Below are positions 6,752-14,329 of a stretch of 14,329 nucleotides of DNA, in pieces. The DNA lies in assembly GCA_016200445.1 (NCBI GenBank), contig JACQEQ010000098.1, forward strand, positions 1 to 14,329. Reading direction: 5' to 3'. This stretch comes from Gammaproteobacteria bacterium (lineage in GTDB: Bacteria; Pseudomonadota; Gammaproteobacteria; SG8-11). Made by a program: the position numbers and the translations under genes. The notes under the pieces are model-generated. The model did no database searches and had not been told where the DNA came from. It saw nothing but the letters and a program-made list of their open reading frames with translations. Each line of letters opens with the position of its first letter. The first letter of the stretch is position 1.

Positions 6752-7753
6752 TGAACCCGCTCGCGCACCCCGCCATGTTGCTGGCGGAATCCCCACGTGT
6801 TTTTTGAACGCGCGATTGAACGCGGCGACGTTTTCGTAGCCTACTTCGGCGGCAATTTGACTCACTGTGCGTGGCGTGCCTGATAACAACCGGCACGCTA
6901 GGTTCATTCGCCACTTTGCGATGTAGGCCATCGGGCTTTCGTTGAGCGTGGCGGCGAAACTGGCGGCGAAGCGCGACGGCGACATCGCTACGCGTTGCGC
7001 GAGGCGCTGCACCGACCAATCGGCGCCGGGACGCGAATGTATCGCGGCGAGCGCGCGGCCAATGACCGGGTCTTTGATGCCGCGCAACCAACCTGCGTTC
7101 GACCCGGTCTCGACATGCGCCTGGATGATCTCGGCGCACAACACTTCCAACAACCGTTCGACCACGTAGCCGCCACCCAACGGTTTGCGGTCAATTTCCT
7201 GAGCCAGCAAGCGCGCCACACCGGCAAGGTTGTGAAACTCGCCAGGGCGCGATACCGAGGCATGCAGCAAAGGCGGCAGCGCCGCGAACAACGGATTGAG
7301 CATAGTATCGCCCAACAGGAATACGCCACACAGCAGCGACGCGCCGCGTGCGCGGCCTAGGGCGCCGGGACGTGACTCATTCGCACCGCCGCCCAGCAAG
7401 GTTTCGACCGGCACTGTTTTAGCCCGCTTGCCCTGCGCGATCCGATGCGCGACACCGGCGAAACACACCACCATCTCTCCAGCTGCGATGACGATGGGAT
7501 CACCGCCCGCAACCGTGATCTCGCAGTGTCCGAACTCGACCATATGAAACGCAACCGCCCGCGTTCCCGGCTTCACAGCCATCAGCGTTGCCAGCCGCTC
7601 GGCGTTTGGAATCGCGATGGCCCACGGCGGCGCGTAGTCTTCCCGCAGCAGCAGGCTGCCGCTGATTCGTAACGAACTCAGCGCATCGCTAAGAGCATCC
7701 ACAGGCAAGCTCATTTCAGTAGTTTTAGCAAACGAATTAGTTGAATTTGACAT
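6749..7753 (-). CDS. AraC/XylS-family transcriptional regulator with cupin-like sensor domain
   Basis: The 334-residue product has an N-terminal cupin-type sensor region (about 17-190) and a C-terminal AraC double helix-turn-helix. The first helix-turn-helix is near 246-266 (WSVQRLAQRVAMSPSRFAASF) and the second near 296-316 (TVSQIAAEVGYENVAAFNRAF), followed by the usual HVGIPPATWR tail. ATG 7753 is preferred to an in-frame GTG at 7774; no good Shine-Dalgarno is visible for either. It is transcribed divergently from the membrane protein/MBL operon across 63 bases, the arrangement of a local regulator, and probably controls that operon. Its ligand is unknown. An IS abuts the 3' end, its target duplication overlapping the stop codon, and the protein is left intact. 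Confidence 0.9.
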   Translation of the reverse strand: MSNSTNSFAKTTEMSLPVDALSDALSSLRISGSLLLREDYAPPWAIAIPNAERLATLMAVKPGTRAVAFHMVEFGHCEITVAGGDPIVIAAGEMVVCFAGVAHRIAQGKRAKTVPVETLLGGGANESRPGALGRARGASLLCGVFLLGDTMLNPLFAALPPLLHASVSRPGEFHNLAGVARLLAQEIDRKPLGGGYVVERLLEVLCAEIIQAHVETGSNAGWLRGIKDPVIGRALAAIHSRPGADWSVQRLAQRVAMSPSRFAASFAATLNESPMAYIAKWRMNLACRLLSGTPRTVSQIAAEVGYENVAAFNRAFKKHVGIPPATWRGARAGS

Positions 7754-7754
7754 T

Positions 7755-7768
7755 GTTACGACCGTAGC
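7755..7768. promoter_or_regulatory. Imperfect palindrome in the araC-like divergent promoter region
   Basis: GTTACGACCGTAGC has a perfect TACG-AC-CGTA core with matching outer G and C. It lies immediately upstream of the regulator's ATG and within the 63-base divergent gap. A role as operator for either transcript is inference; AraC proteins more often use direct repeats. Confidence 0.25.
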
Positions 7769-7816
7769 ACACACCTATTCTGCATTCATAGCTTGTTATC
7801 GAAGGAGTCCATTGCC

Positions 7817-8539
7817 ATGTCCGAGTACACAGCCGCCGGGTTCATGCTGAGCCTGAATAGCATGATGGTGATTTATACGTTGTGGGTGATTTCGCTCGGC
7901 ACATCCGCTGCCCGGGTGCGCATGAGGCTCGGTGCCGCGCTGCTGATCTGGTTAATGCTGTTGCACTGGGGCCTGTCTTCGCAAAGCATTTTTCCGGCGA
8001 ATATCTCGGGCGTGACATTTTTGCTCGCGATCCTGTCTTTTGTCGGCGCCGTGGGTGCCGTGCTCTTTTCGGTAGCGCCGGTTCGCCGCGTGCTATTAAA
8101 CCTGAGCCAAGAGCAGTTGCTGCTGGCGCAGGGCATTCGCGTGTTCTTCGGCGCGGGATTTCTGATGCAGGCGAGCCTGGGGAATCTGCCCAGAAGCTTC
8201 GGCATCCTGGATGGCTGGACGCATATCGCGGCCGGATTCCTCGGGCTGGTCGCTGCGTTCTCGTTCGCGAAGCACGCCAATGGAGCGCGCCGTGCGTGGT
8301 TCGCCAACATTTTCGGGCTCGCGGATATTCTGATCGTCGCAACTTCGTTGGCCTTGGTGCTACTGCCCCAGATCGGGCCCCATCACAGCATGATGTACGC
8401 GGTGTTCCTCCCTGCTCCGCTGTGGTTGTGGTTTCATGTGCTGTCGCTGCGGAAGCTGGTTCACGCGCGCGGCGTGCCGGATACCACACGCACCAAAATG
8501 ACAATACCGAGCTCCGCAGGTTCCAGGAGCGCGTCATGA
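7817..8539 (+). CDS. Multi-pass membrane protein of unknown function
   Basis: The 240-residue product shows about seven hydrophobic segments, near residues 8-28, 36-54, 63-86, 104-124, 132-152, 163-188 and 196-216, with short polar loops. This is an inner-membrane protein with no catalytic motif that I recognise. The C-terminal tail (about 217-240) is polar and rich in Ser, Arg and Thr. ATG 7817 has a strong GAAGGAG Shine-Dalgarno 9 bases upstream, which decides against the in-frame start at 7793 that lies before it. The last codons overlap the MBL lipoprotein gene in an ATGA, so the two are translationally coupled. It is divergent from the AraC-type regulator. Function is unknown; context suggests it works with the MBL hydrolase. 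Confidence 0.85.
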   Translation: MSEYTAAGFMLSLNSMMVIYTLWVISLGTSAARVRMRLGAALLIWLMLLHWGLSSQSIFPANISGVTFLLAILSFVGAVGAVLFSVAPVRRVLLNLSQEQLLLAQGIRVFFGAGFLMQASLGNLPRSFGILDGWTHIAAGFLGLVAAFSFAKHANGARRAWFANIFGLADILIVATSLALVLLPQIGPHHSMMYAVFLPAPLWLWFHVLSLRKLVHARGVPDTTRTKMTIPSSAGSRSAS

Positions 8540-9459
8540 AGAAACGACTCTTGATGACATTAGCGGTTGCCGTAGTTGCCGCAACCGGTTGCCGGAGTTT
8601 TATCCTCGAAACCGTGATGACGACCGTCGAGCCCTACTTTCACGGCCCCGGTATCGACGGAACGCAGTTCGAGCAAGTCAGCGACAAGGCTTACACGTTC
8701 CGCTGGAACTGGTACCGCAACCTGATCATCGTGACGGACGCCGGGCTGGTGGTGATCGATCCGATGAATACCGAGATGGCCACGGCGCTCAAGCACGAGC
8801 TGGATCGGAAATTTCCCGACAAGAAAATCCACACCCTGATTTATTCGCACTACCACCTCGACCACACGCGCGGCGGTGCCGCGCTCGCGCCGCTCGAAGT
8901 CATCGCCCACGAAAAATGCGCGACTTACTGGAAAGACTTCGAACATCGCGATGTGCTCGAACCGACGCGCGTCATCACCGGCGACACCACGCTCGATATC
9001 GGCGGCGTCGAGATCCGCGCCCTTTACCTGGGCTTGTCGCACACCGACACGCTCTACGCGTTTCATGTTCCGTCCGAGAAGCTGGTGTTTACCGCCGACC
9101 TTGGCCTGGTCAGAAGCGTTGCGCCGGTCGGCGTGCCGGACCGTTACGCCCCGGGCTATCTTGCCGCGCTAAACCGCGTCGCGGCGCTCGACTTTGACAT
9201 TTTCGTTCCATCGCATTTCGGTTACGGCACAAAGCACGACCTGACCGATTGGCGCGACATGCTGGAAGACGGTCGGCAGCTGGCGCGCGCGGCGCTCCGC
9301 AACACCGGCTCCCTGGGCACGCGCGAGCGTCAGATGGCGCGCTATTTCGACACGGTTTATTACCCGATGCGCGCGAAATACGGGAGCTGGCACGGCTTCA
9401 ACGAGATGTTCATCCTGAACCTGGTGCGCGACCTCGAAGGCGAGATGCTCGGTCACTGA
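8536..9459 (+). CDS. Metallo-beta-lactamase-fold hydrolase, predicted lipoprotein
   Basis: The 307-residue product begins with Lys-Lys-Arg, a hydrophobic stretch and VAATGC, a plausible lipobox with Cys19 as the lipidated residue. It should therefore be membrane-anchored and face the periplasm. The metal ligands of the MBL fold are complete: His105, His107, Asp109 and His110 in HYHLDH, His169 in GLSHTD, Asp188 in TADLG and His227 in PSHFG. The fold covers many hydrolases (lactonases, beta-lactamases, sulfatases), so the substrate cannot be assigned. GGAG precedes ATG 8536, which overlaps the preceding stop by 4 bases. The open frame extends upstream of 8536, but that part is a shadow of the membrane protein gene. 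No terminator is obvious downstream. Confidence 0.92.
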   Translation: MKKRLLMTLAVAVVAATGCRSFILETVMTTVEPYFHGPGIDGTQFEQVSDKAYTFRWNWYRNLIIVTDAGLVVIDPMNTEMATALKHELDRKFPDKKIHTLIYSHYHLDHTRGGAALAPLEVIAHEKCATYWKDFEHRDVLEPTRVITGDTTLDIGGVEIRALYLGLSHTDTLYAFHVPSEKLVFTADLGLVRSVAPVGVPDRYAPGYLAALNRVAALDFDIFVPSHFGYGTKHDLTDWRDMLEDGRQLARAALRNTGSLGTRERQMARYFDTVYYPMRAKYGSWHGFNEMFILNLVRDLEGEMLGH

Positions 9460-9560
9460 ACACAAGTATGACCGCCAACACAGCTGCACGGCACGTCTGT
9501 CCTAGGTTTTTTTACACTATGTATTAGGGGCTGCATCTCATGTAAATTCGAGTATCTATA

Positions 9561-9597
9561 GTGAGTTTAGGCTAGAATTCGGCTCACTTATAAACTC
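9561..9597. promoter_or_regulatory. Inverted repeats and possible -10 element upstream of gspA
   Basis: GAGTTTA (9563-9569) and TAAACTC (9591-9597) are perfect inverted copies. GTGAG (9561-9565) and CTCAC (9583-9587) form an alternative, overlapping pairing. A TATAAA that could be a -10 lies at 9589-9594, 28 bases before the gspA start codon, with only a weak -35 candidate. A regulatory role is inference. Confidence 0.3.
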
Positions 9598-9622
9598 GCG
9601 TTAACCTTAGGCACATGCTGAA

Positions 9623-11383
9623 ATGTCCGTAGTTTCAGTGGAATATCCCACCTCCCCCGATACCGCGCCCGACGTGGTCGGTGCTGCATTGGGATATATC
9701 TATGGCGATTTTTTCGGGCTGAAAGAAAATCCCTTCGCGATCACGCCTGATCCTCGTTATCTGTATATGAGTCCACGGCATCGCGATGCGCTGGCGCATT
9801 TGGTGTTTGCGGTCAAACAAGGCGGCGGATTCGTGCAGCTCACGGGGGAAGTGGGCACCGGTAAAACCACGCTCACCCGTGCTGTGCTGACCCAACTGCC
9901 GTCCAATGTGACTGCGGCGATTATTCTCAATCCGCGCCAATCTGCACTTGAGTTCGTGCAGTCGATCTGCGACGAATTACGCGTACCCGAAACCACCGGC
10001 ACCGGTAGCATTAAAGCGCTCACCGACGGGTTAAACGCTTATCTGCTGTACGCACACTCGCAAGGCCGCCGCACTGTGATTTTAATCGACGAAGCGCAGA
10101 ATCTGGGCGTGGAAGTGCTGGAACAAATTCGTTTGCTCACCAATTTGGAAACCGCCAAAGAAAAGTTACTGCAGATTGTGCTGATCGGCCAACCCGAGCT
10201 GCGCTTATTACTCGACCGGCGTGAACTACGCCAGCTTGCGCAGCGCATCACCGCGCGCTATCACCTGCTGCCGCTGTCGGCCGACGAAACCGCCGAAATG
10301 GTCAAGTACCGGCTCGCGGTCGCCGGCCACATGCAGCCGTTGTTTACCGATAGCGCACTGCGTTTGGTGCATCGTGTCAGTCAGGGCGTGCCGCGGCTTA
10401 TTAATGTTATTTGCGATCGCGCCTTGCTGGGTGCTTACGCGGAAACGTGTCGCGTCATTGATCGCCGCATCGTGTTGCGCGCGGCCAGCGAAGTGATCGG
10501 TGAAATGCCCGAACGAAAGGCGCCCAAGATCAATATTTTGGCAGCAGCGGGCCTGGGAATTACCGTACTGGGCAGCCTCGCCGCCCTCGTTTACAACCTC
10601 AACTCACCCGCACAGGCACCCACGTTACCTGCGGCGCAGGTGGTTGCACCACCAGAGACTAGCGTCGCACCGGGCGCAGCAACCACTGCTGTGCCTGAAC
10701 CCTTGCGTAGCGAAATCGCTGCTGCGGCTAATCCAGCAGCGGCCACGACGCCCGTTACGTTCGCCGAGGCGTTAAACAACGCGCAGCTGCGTGCCGACCT
10801 GGATAGCGCGATGGAAATTTTATCGAAGCGCTGGTCGAAAGATTATCGTGCCGCAAAGGGCTTTACGCCCTGCGAACGCGCTCAGAGCGCAGGCTTGACA
10901 TGCTATCGAGGCAACAGTTCGCTTTCCCAGTTACGGCAGCTCGATCACCCAGTGATTCTCAAGTTGGTTAATAGCGCTGGCGCGGAACGCTACGCGGTGC
11001 TGATGGAAGCCAGTTCCGGCGCAGCCACGCTCGCGCTGGAAGACGCAACCTTCAACATCGCGCCCGGCGAGCTGCGCTCATTTTGGCATGGCGACTATTT
11101 GTTGCTGTGGCACAAACCGGCCATCGGAACAAACTCGATACTGCCCGGCGCACAGGGTATCGCCGTCACCTGGTTGGTACATGCACTGGATCGCATTGAG
11201 GGGATCAGCAACGAGGATGGCAATGTCATTGTTTATGACGACGCCCTCAGTGCACGTGTAAAAGCCTTTCAGAAACGGCGCGGATTAATTGTGGATGGCA
11301 TCGTTGGTGAGCGCACGCTGATTCACATCGCCGGCGTAGCAAACGATCCGCCCAGCCCACGCCTCGTTAAGCCCGCTCCCTAA
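9623..11383 (+). CDS. gspA: GspA/ExeA-type AAA ATPase with peptidoglycan-binding domain
   Basis: GspA works with GspB to place the type II secretion secretin through the peptidoglycan layer into the outer membrane. The 586-residue protein has, in order: the family opening FFGLKENPFAITPDPRYLY (30-48); an AAA ATPase with Walker A GEVGTGKT (75-82) and Walker B ILIDEAQ (153-159); a single membrane segment near 304-324; a Pro/Ala-rich periplasmic linker to about 380; a C39-peptidase-like domain to about 500; and a C-terminal peptidoglycan-binding repeat (DDALSARVKAFQKRRGL). The start at ATG 9623 adds about 29 residues before the usual N-terminus. No ATG exists closer in frame, but a TTG near residue 23 is possible. 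It is followed after 2 bases by gspB. The core secretion genes are not in the window. Confidence 0.92.
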   Translation: MSVVSVEYPTSPDTAPDVVGAALGYIYGDFFGLKENPFAITPDPRYLYMSPRHRDALAHLVFAVKQGGGFVQLTGEVGTGKTTLTRAVLTQLPSNVTAAIILNPRQSALEFVQSICDELRVPETTGTGSIKALTDGLNAYLLYAHSQGRRTVILIDEAQNLGVEVLEQIRLLTNLETAKEKLLQIVLIGQPELRLLLDRRELRQLAQRITARYHLLPLSADETAEMVKYRLAVAGHMQPLFTDSALRLVHRVSQGVPRLINVICDRALLGAYAETCRVIDRRIVLRAASEVIGEMPERKAPKINILAAAGLGITVLGSLAALVYNLNSPAQAPTLPAAQVVAPPETSVAPGAATTAVPEPLRSEIAAAANPAAATTPVTFAEALNNAQLRADLDSAMEILSKRWSKDYRAAKGFTPCERAQSAGLTCYRGNSSLSQLRQLDHPVILKLVNSAGAERYAVLMEASSGAATLALEDATFNIAPGELRSFWHGDYLLLWHKPAIGTNSILPGAQGIAVTWLVHALDRIEGISNEDGNVIVYDDALSARVKAFQKRRGLIVDGIVGERTLIHIAGVANDPPSPRLVKPAP

Positions 11384-11385
11384 CC

Positions 11386-12096
11386 ATGTCCTATATTCTT
11401 GATGCTCTAGACAAAGCAGAACGCGAACGCAAGCGTGGACAAGTGCCCACGTTGCAAACCGCTGAACAAAACTCCGAACCGCACGGCCCGCGCAGTCCCT
11501 GGCGGTGGGTGGCGTTATTCGCGGTGATTTTCAATGCGTTGCTGGCGGGCTTATTGATCTATTCCTCCATGCGCGAATCACCCCCTAACACCACGCTGCC
11601 ATCACCTGCGGCAAGTGTCGAAACCCTACCCGTTGCACCGTCGCCGGCACCCGTGCCGGTGACGGTGACCTTAGACCCGCCCATCCATCGCGCCACACCG
11701 CCGGTTGCAGCTCCAGCAGTGTTACTGATGACGGACCAGGAATTACAAGCACAGGCGCGTCAGCTTGACATGGAATCAAACCCGCCGGCCGACCCGGCAC
11801 CGGTTGCGTCCGCACCTGCTCCGCTGGCGACTACGCGCGAATCCGCCGACACGCCCTTGGAAATGATTCCCCTGTTAATGGAAATGCCGCCGCAATTTCA
11901 GCAGGCGTTACCGCCGATCCGTGTGGACGTCCACGTCCACGCAAGCCAAGCGGAAAATCGTTTCGTGATGATCAACCTGCGGCGTTACCACGAAGGCGAT
12001 GAAGTCGCTGCGGGGTTGATACTGGAACGCATTACCAAAGATGGAATGGTGTTGAGATTTCGCGGCGAACGCTTTCGCTATTTGATGAAGATGTGA
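11386..12096 (+). CDS. gspB: GspB/ExeB-type secretin assembly protein
   Basis: The 236-residue product is the partner of GspA in secretin assembly for type II secretion. It opens with the family's MSYILDALDKAERERKRG cytoplasmic stretch, has one membrane segment at about 41-61, a long Pro/Ala-rich periplasmic linker (about 65-175), and a C-terminal GspB domain (about 180-236) with RVDVHVHASQAENRFVMINL and EGDEVAAG motifs. The 2-base gap after gspA indicates a two-gene operon. Its stop codon is only 7 bases from the stop of the convergent REC-GGDEF-EAL gene, leaving no room for a dedicated terminator. Confidence 0.93.
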   Translation: MSYILDALDKAERERKRGQVPTLQTAEQNSEPHGPRSPWRWVALFAVIFNALLAGLLIYSSMRESPPNTTLPSPAASVETLPVAPSPAPVPVTVTLDPPIHRATPPVAAPAVLLMTDQELQAQARQLDMESNPPADPAPVASAPAPLATTRESADTPLEMIPLLMEMPPQFQQALPPIRVDVHVHASQAENRFVMINLRRYHEGDEVAAGLILERITKDGMVLRFRGERFRYLMKM

Positions 12097-12103
12097 TTTA
12101 TAT

Positions 12104-13831
12104 CTACCCGTTAAGCGCGGCAACACTCGCCGTATGCTGTTGGTAAGCATGTTGCGCCAGCCAATCCAATGCCTGGGCCGCTACCAACGGTTTCGAAAAA
12201 TAATAACCCTGCGCAACGTCGCAACCCTTGCTGGTCAAAAACATAAGTTGCGGTTCGTTCTCGACACCTTCTGCAACTACCTTCATACCCAGACTATGCC
12301 CGAGCAAAATAATGGCGGATACAATCGCACCGTCGTTGTCTTTATCCAGATTTTTCAAAAACGACTGATCGATTTTAAGCGAGTGCAACGGAAACTGGCG
12401 CAGATAACTCAATGACGAAAACCCGGTACCGAAATCATCGATGGCAAAACGCACACCCACAGTATGCAGCGCGCGTAACGTCGCCGCCACGGCACCGACA
12501 TTTTTGACGAGCAAGCTTTCGGTGAGCTCCAATTGCAGTGCGCCCGGGTCGACGCCGTTGTCGCGCAGTGCCGCGACAACGGTATTAACAAAATCCTTCT
12601 TGTGGAACTGGCGCGCAGAAACGTTGACCGCCATGCGCACGCCCGTGTAACCCGCATCGCTCCATAGTTTTTGTTGACGACATGCGGCACGTAGCGCCCA
12701 CTCGCCAACTTCAACGATGAGCCCGGTGTCTTCCAAAATAGAAATAAACTCATTCGGATAAACTAATCCGCGCTCCGGATGTTGCCAGCGCAACAGTGCT
12801 TCAAACCCTAACACAGCATGCGTGGCCGGATCGTGCTGCGGCTGGTAATACAACTCAAATTCATCGCGCGCAAGCGCGTGACGCAACTGCGTAATCGTCT
12901 TGAGACGTTCTGCCGCCAACTTGTTCATGTCGGAATTATAAAAACGATAACACCCGCGACCGCACTCCTTGGCGTGGTACAACGCAGCATCCGCGTTTTT
13001 AATCAGCTGTGCAGGCTCGATGCCGGAACTCGGATAAATGGCGATTCCGATACTGGTGTTGATAAACATTTCCTCGCCGCTCACGACGAATGCGCGCGCC
13101 ATCACATCGATAATTTTTTGTGCAACGGCTGCTGCCGCGCCAGCCTCGTTGAGCTCTTCAAGGATCACAGTAAATTCGTCGCCACCCATACGCGCCAACG
13201 TGTCGCCGCGACGAATTTGCGATTTCATACGCCGCGCTACCTCACGCAACAACTGGTCGCCCGCATCGTGTCCCAGCATGTCATTCACTGATTTGAAATA
13301 GTCGAGATCGAGAAACATCACTGCCGCACTCGCACCTTTGCGTTGTGCATGAATCAACGCTTGCGTTAACCGGTCACGGAACAACACGCGATTGGGCAGC
13401 CCGGTTACGCCATCGTATTGCGTGAGGAGCGCCAGCTGTTCCTGCGTACGCACGCGCTCCGTGGCGTAGCGTGCTGCACGCAGCAACAATTGCGGCGTCA
13501 GTTGCGATTTAAACAAGCAGTCCTGCGCGCCCGCATGCAACATTGCCATGGCAAACTGCTCGTCGTCTTGGTCGCACAATACGATCAGCGCACTGGCCGG
13601 TGCGATCGCACGCACACTCATCACATCGGCGGCACCGCTGGCTTGCGAGACCGCAATAAAAATAATATCGAAGCTATATTGGTGAATCGCCGTAAGCGCG
13701 CTATCTACAGACTCGGTATGCAAAAATTCGACGCGGTTTACCGCACTCGTCTGAAAAGCAGTTTGCACGCACGCCACTTTGCCGGCATCAGCTTCGACCA
13801 ACAAAACGCGTGTGCGAACTGCATCCACCAT
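12104..13831 (-). CDS. REC-GGDEF-EAL protein: c-di-GMP cyclase/phosphodiesterase with degenerate receiver
   Basis: The 575-residue cytoplasmic protein has a receiver-like domain (about 7-125), a GGDEF diguanylate cyclase domain (about 136-300) and an EAL phosphodiesterase domain (about 315-560). The GGDEF motif at 216-220 is intact, with an inhibitory RxxD site at 207-210. The EAL side is also intact: EAL 344-346, VNVSARQF, LELTES, DDFGTG with Asp465-Asp466, KIDQSF with Lys487, and VAEGVE with Glu521. Both activities are therefore possible. In the receiver, the usual phospho-acceptor Asp is Ala60 (FIAVSQ, codon GCG), so normal phosphorylation seems impossible; the pairing Lys108 is kept. ATG 13831 has GGGGAA upstream and was preferred to more distal in-frame starts, whose added sequence looks non-coding. 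No histidine kinase is adjacent. Confidence 0.92.
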   Translation of the reverse strand: MVDAVRTRVLLVEADAGKVACVQTAFQTSAVNRVEFLHTESVDSALTAIHQYSFDIIFIAVSQASGAADVMSVRAIAPASALIVLCDQDDEQFAMAMLHAGAQDCLFKSQLTPQLLLRAARYATERVRTQEQLALLTQYDGVTGLPNRVLFRDRLTQALIHAQRKGASAAVMFLDLDYFKSVNDMLGHDAGDQLLREVARRMKSQIRRGDTLARMGGDEFTVILEELNEAGAAAAVAQKIIDVMARAFVVSGEEMFINTSIGIAIYPSSGIEPAQLIKNADAALYHAKECGRGCYRFYNSDMNKLAAERLKTITQLRHALARDEFELYYQPQHDPATHAVLGFEALLRWQHPERGLVYPNEFISILEDTGLIVEVGEWALRAACRQQKLWSDAGYTGVRMAVNVSARQFHKKDFVNTVVAALRDNGVDPGALQLELTESLLVKNVGAVAATLRALHTVGVRFAIDDFGTGFSSLSYLRQFPLHSLKIDQSFLKNLDKDNDGAIVSAIILLGHSLGMKVVAEGVENEPQLMFLTSKGCDVAQGYYFSKPLVAAQALDWLAQHAYQQHTASVAALNG

Positions 13832-13955
13832 ACTGCTTCCCCGCCCGTCTTCTTGAATTTGATCTGTATCGGTTACCTTGCGCGTCGAACTTAATCGGCC
13901 GGTCGCAATGTGCACGGCATTTAATAATGTCAAAACATGAAACTTATTACTCTGT

Positions 13956-14329
13956 TCAGCGGCTAAGTAACTGCGATAATGTGTCGAGCTCTGCGCATGC
14001 ATCGAGGACGGGCTGCGCCGCCTTTTCAATTGCAGCATCATTCAAGCCCAATAATGCCAACGTAATATCGCTTAACTTCGTATCCGCATCGCTGATCACG
14101 CCCTGCCGATGCAGCAAACCTTCGGCGAGGCCGACCAGATGCGCATAAACCGCATCTTCAGCACGATAGTCCGGTGCGTGGTGGTATTGCGCAGCGATCA
14201 CCGCTTCGTCCTGCAATAACGACAACTCGACCAGCCGGCGCTGATTTTCCCCCTGCGGCCCGCCGGGCAGGTCCGCTTCGAGCTTGGTCATGGTCTCCCG
14301 GATGTACTTCGGCTCCCCGATCTTGAAGA
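13956..14329 (-). CDS. Unrecognised protein, C-terminal part (partial at the right edge)
   Basis: The frame is open from the right edge to TGA at 13956-13958. An internal ATG at 14291 could start a 111-residue protein, but 12 further in-frame codons upstream (FKIGEPKYIRET) have coding-like composition, so the gene more likely continues beyond the window. The visible part is charged and Leu/Ala-rich and looks all-helical, with no membrane segment, signal peptide or catalytic motif that I recognise. It lies on the same strand as the REC-GGDEF-EAL gene, 124 bases upstream of it, with no terminator evident between them. I do not assign a function. Confidence 0.6.
   Translation of the reverse strand, partial: FKIGEPKYIRETMTKLEADLPGGPQGENQRRLVELSLLQDEAVIAAQYHHAPDYRAEDAVYAHLVGLAEGLLHRQGVISDADTKLSDITLALLGLNDAAIEKAAQPVLDACAELDTLSQLLSR

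Noticed and set aside
7882..8535. Upstream extension of the MBL hydrolase reading frame
   Set aside because: It overlaps the membrane protein gene in another frame, reads as Arg/Ala-rich shadow, and would bury the lipoprotein signal at the ATG 8536 start.
13832..14041. N-terminal extension of the REC-GGDEF-EAL frame to 14041
   Set aside because: The extra residues are Ser/Arg/Thr-rich, unlike a domain, and overlap the neighbouring partial gene. ATG 13831 has a Shine-Dalgarno and starts right at the receiver.
1..14329. CRISPR array, tRNA/rRNA genes, or a phage or defence island
   Set aside because: No regularly spaced direct repeats, tRNA-like cloverleaf sequence, integrase, restriction or other defence genes were seen, apart from the higBA toxin-antitoxin pair.

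Overview
The window reads as chromosomal DNA of a gammaproteobacterium of moderate GC (mid-50s % by eye). The main reason is an RNase T gene (rnt), which is largely confined to that class. Its five catalytic residues fall at the same positions as in the E. coli enzyme. A glutaredoxin grxD, an ExeA/ExeB (GspAB) pair and a canonical HigBA pair also fit. No tRNA, rRNA or CRISPR array was seen, and no stretch over 300 bases lacks a gene or pseudogene.

Layout. 1-250: 3' end of an unrecognised plus-strand gene and its terminator. 264-943: a TraB/GumN-family gene broken by an internal deletion with frameshift. It diverges from rnt (1035-1667). rnt converges on grxD (1850-2182) across a palindromic repeat (1692-1757) and a hairpin terminator (1795-1828). 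2183-2352 shows nothing I can name. 2353-5089, minus strand: an RluA-like pseudouridine synthase homologue lacking the catalytic aspartate, followed by an asparagine-synthetase-like amidotransferase that looks like N-acetylglutaminylglutamine synthetase (AsnO type).

5147-6751 is an accessory patch: a higBA toxin-antitoxin module, then a 943-bp insertion sequence with inverted repeats and a direct target duplication. Its transposase has lost the segment with the first catalytic Asp. The IS sits at the 3' end of an AraC/XylS regulator gene (6749-7753), and the target duplication contains that gene's stop codon. The regulator diverges from a two-gene operon (7817-9459) with a 4-base overlap: a seven-segment membrane protein and a lipoprotein-type metallo-beta-lactamase-fold hydrolase.

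9623-12096 is gspA-gspB, the auxiliary pair of type II secretion. It converges, with only 7 bases between stop codons, on a REC-GGDEF-EAL protein (12104-13831) whose receiver domain lacks the phospho-acceptor Asp. A partial minus-strand gene of unknown function runs off the right edge.

I found no coherent new multi-gene system. The best leads are the AraC/membrane protein/MBL-lipoprotein cassette, the Asp-less RluA homologue co-oriented with an apparently orphan AsnO, and the degenerate receiver on an otherwise intact c-di-GMP enzyme. All family calls come from motif recognition by eye; no search was run.
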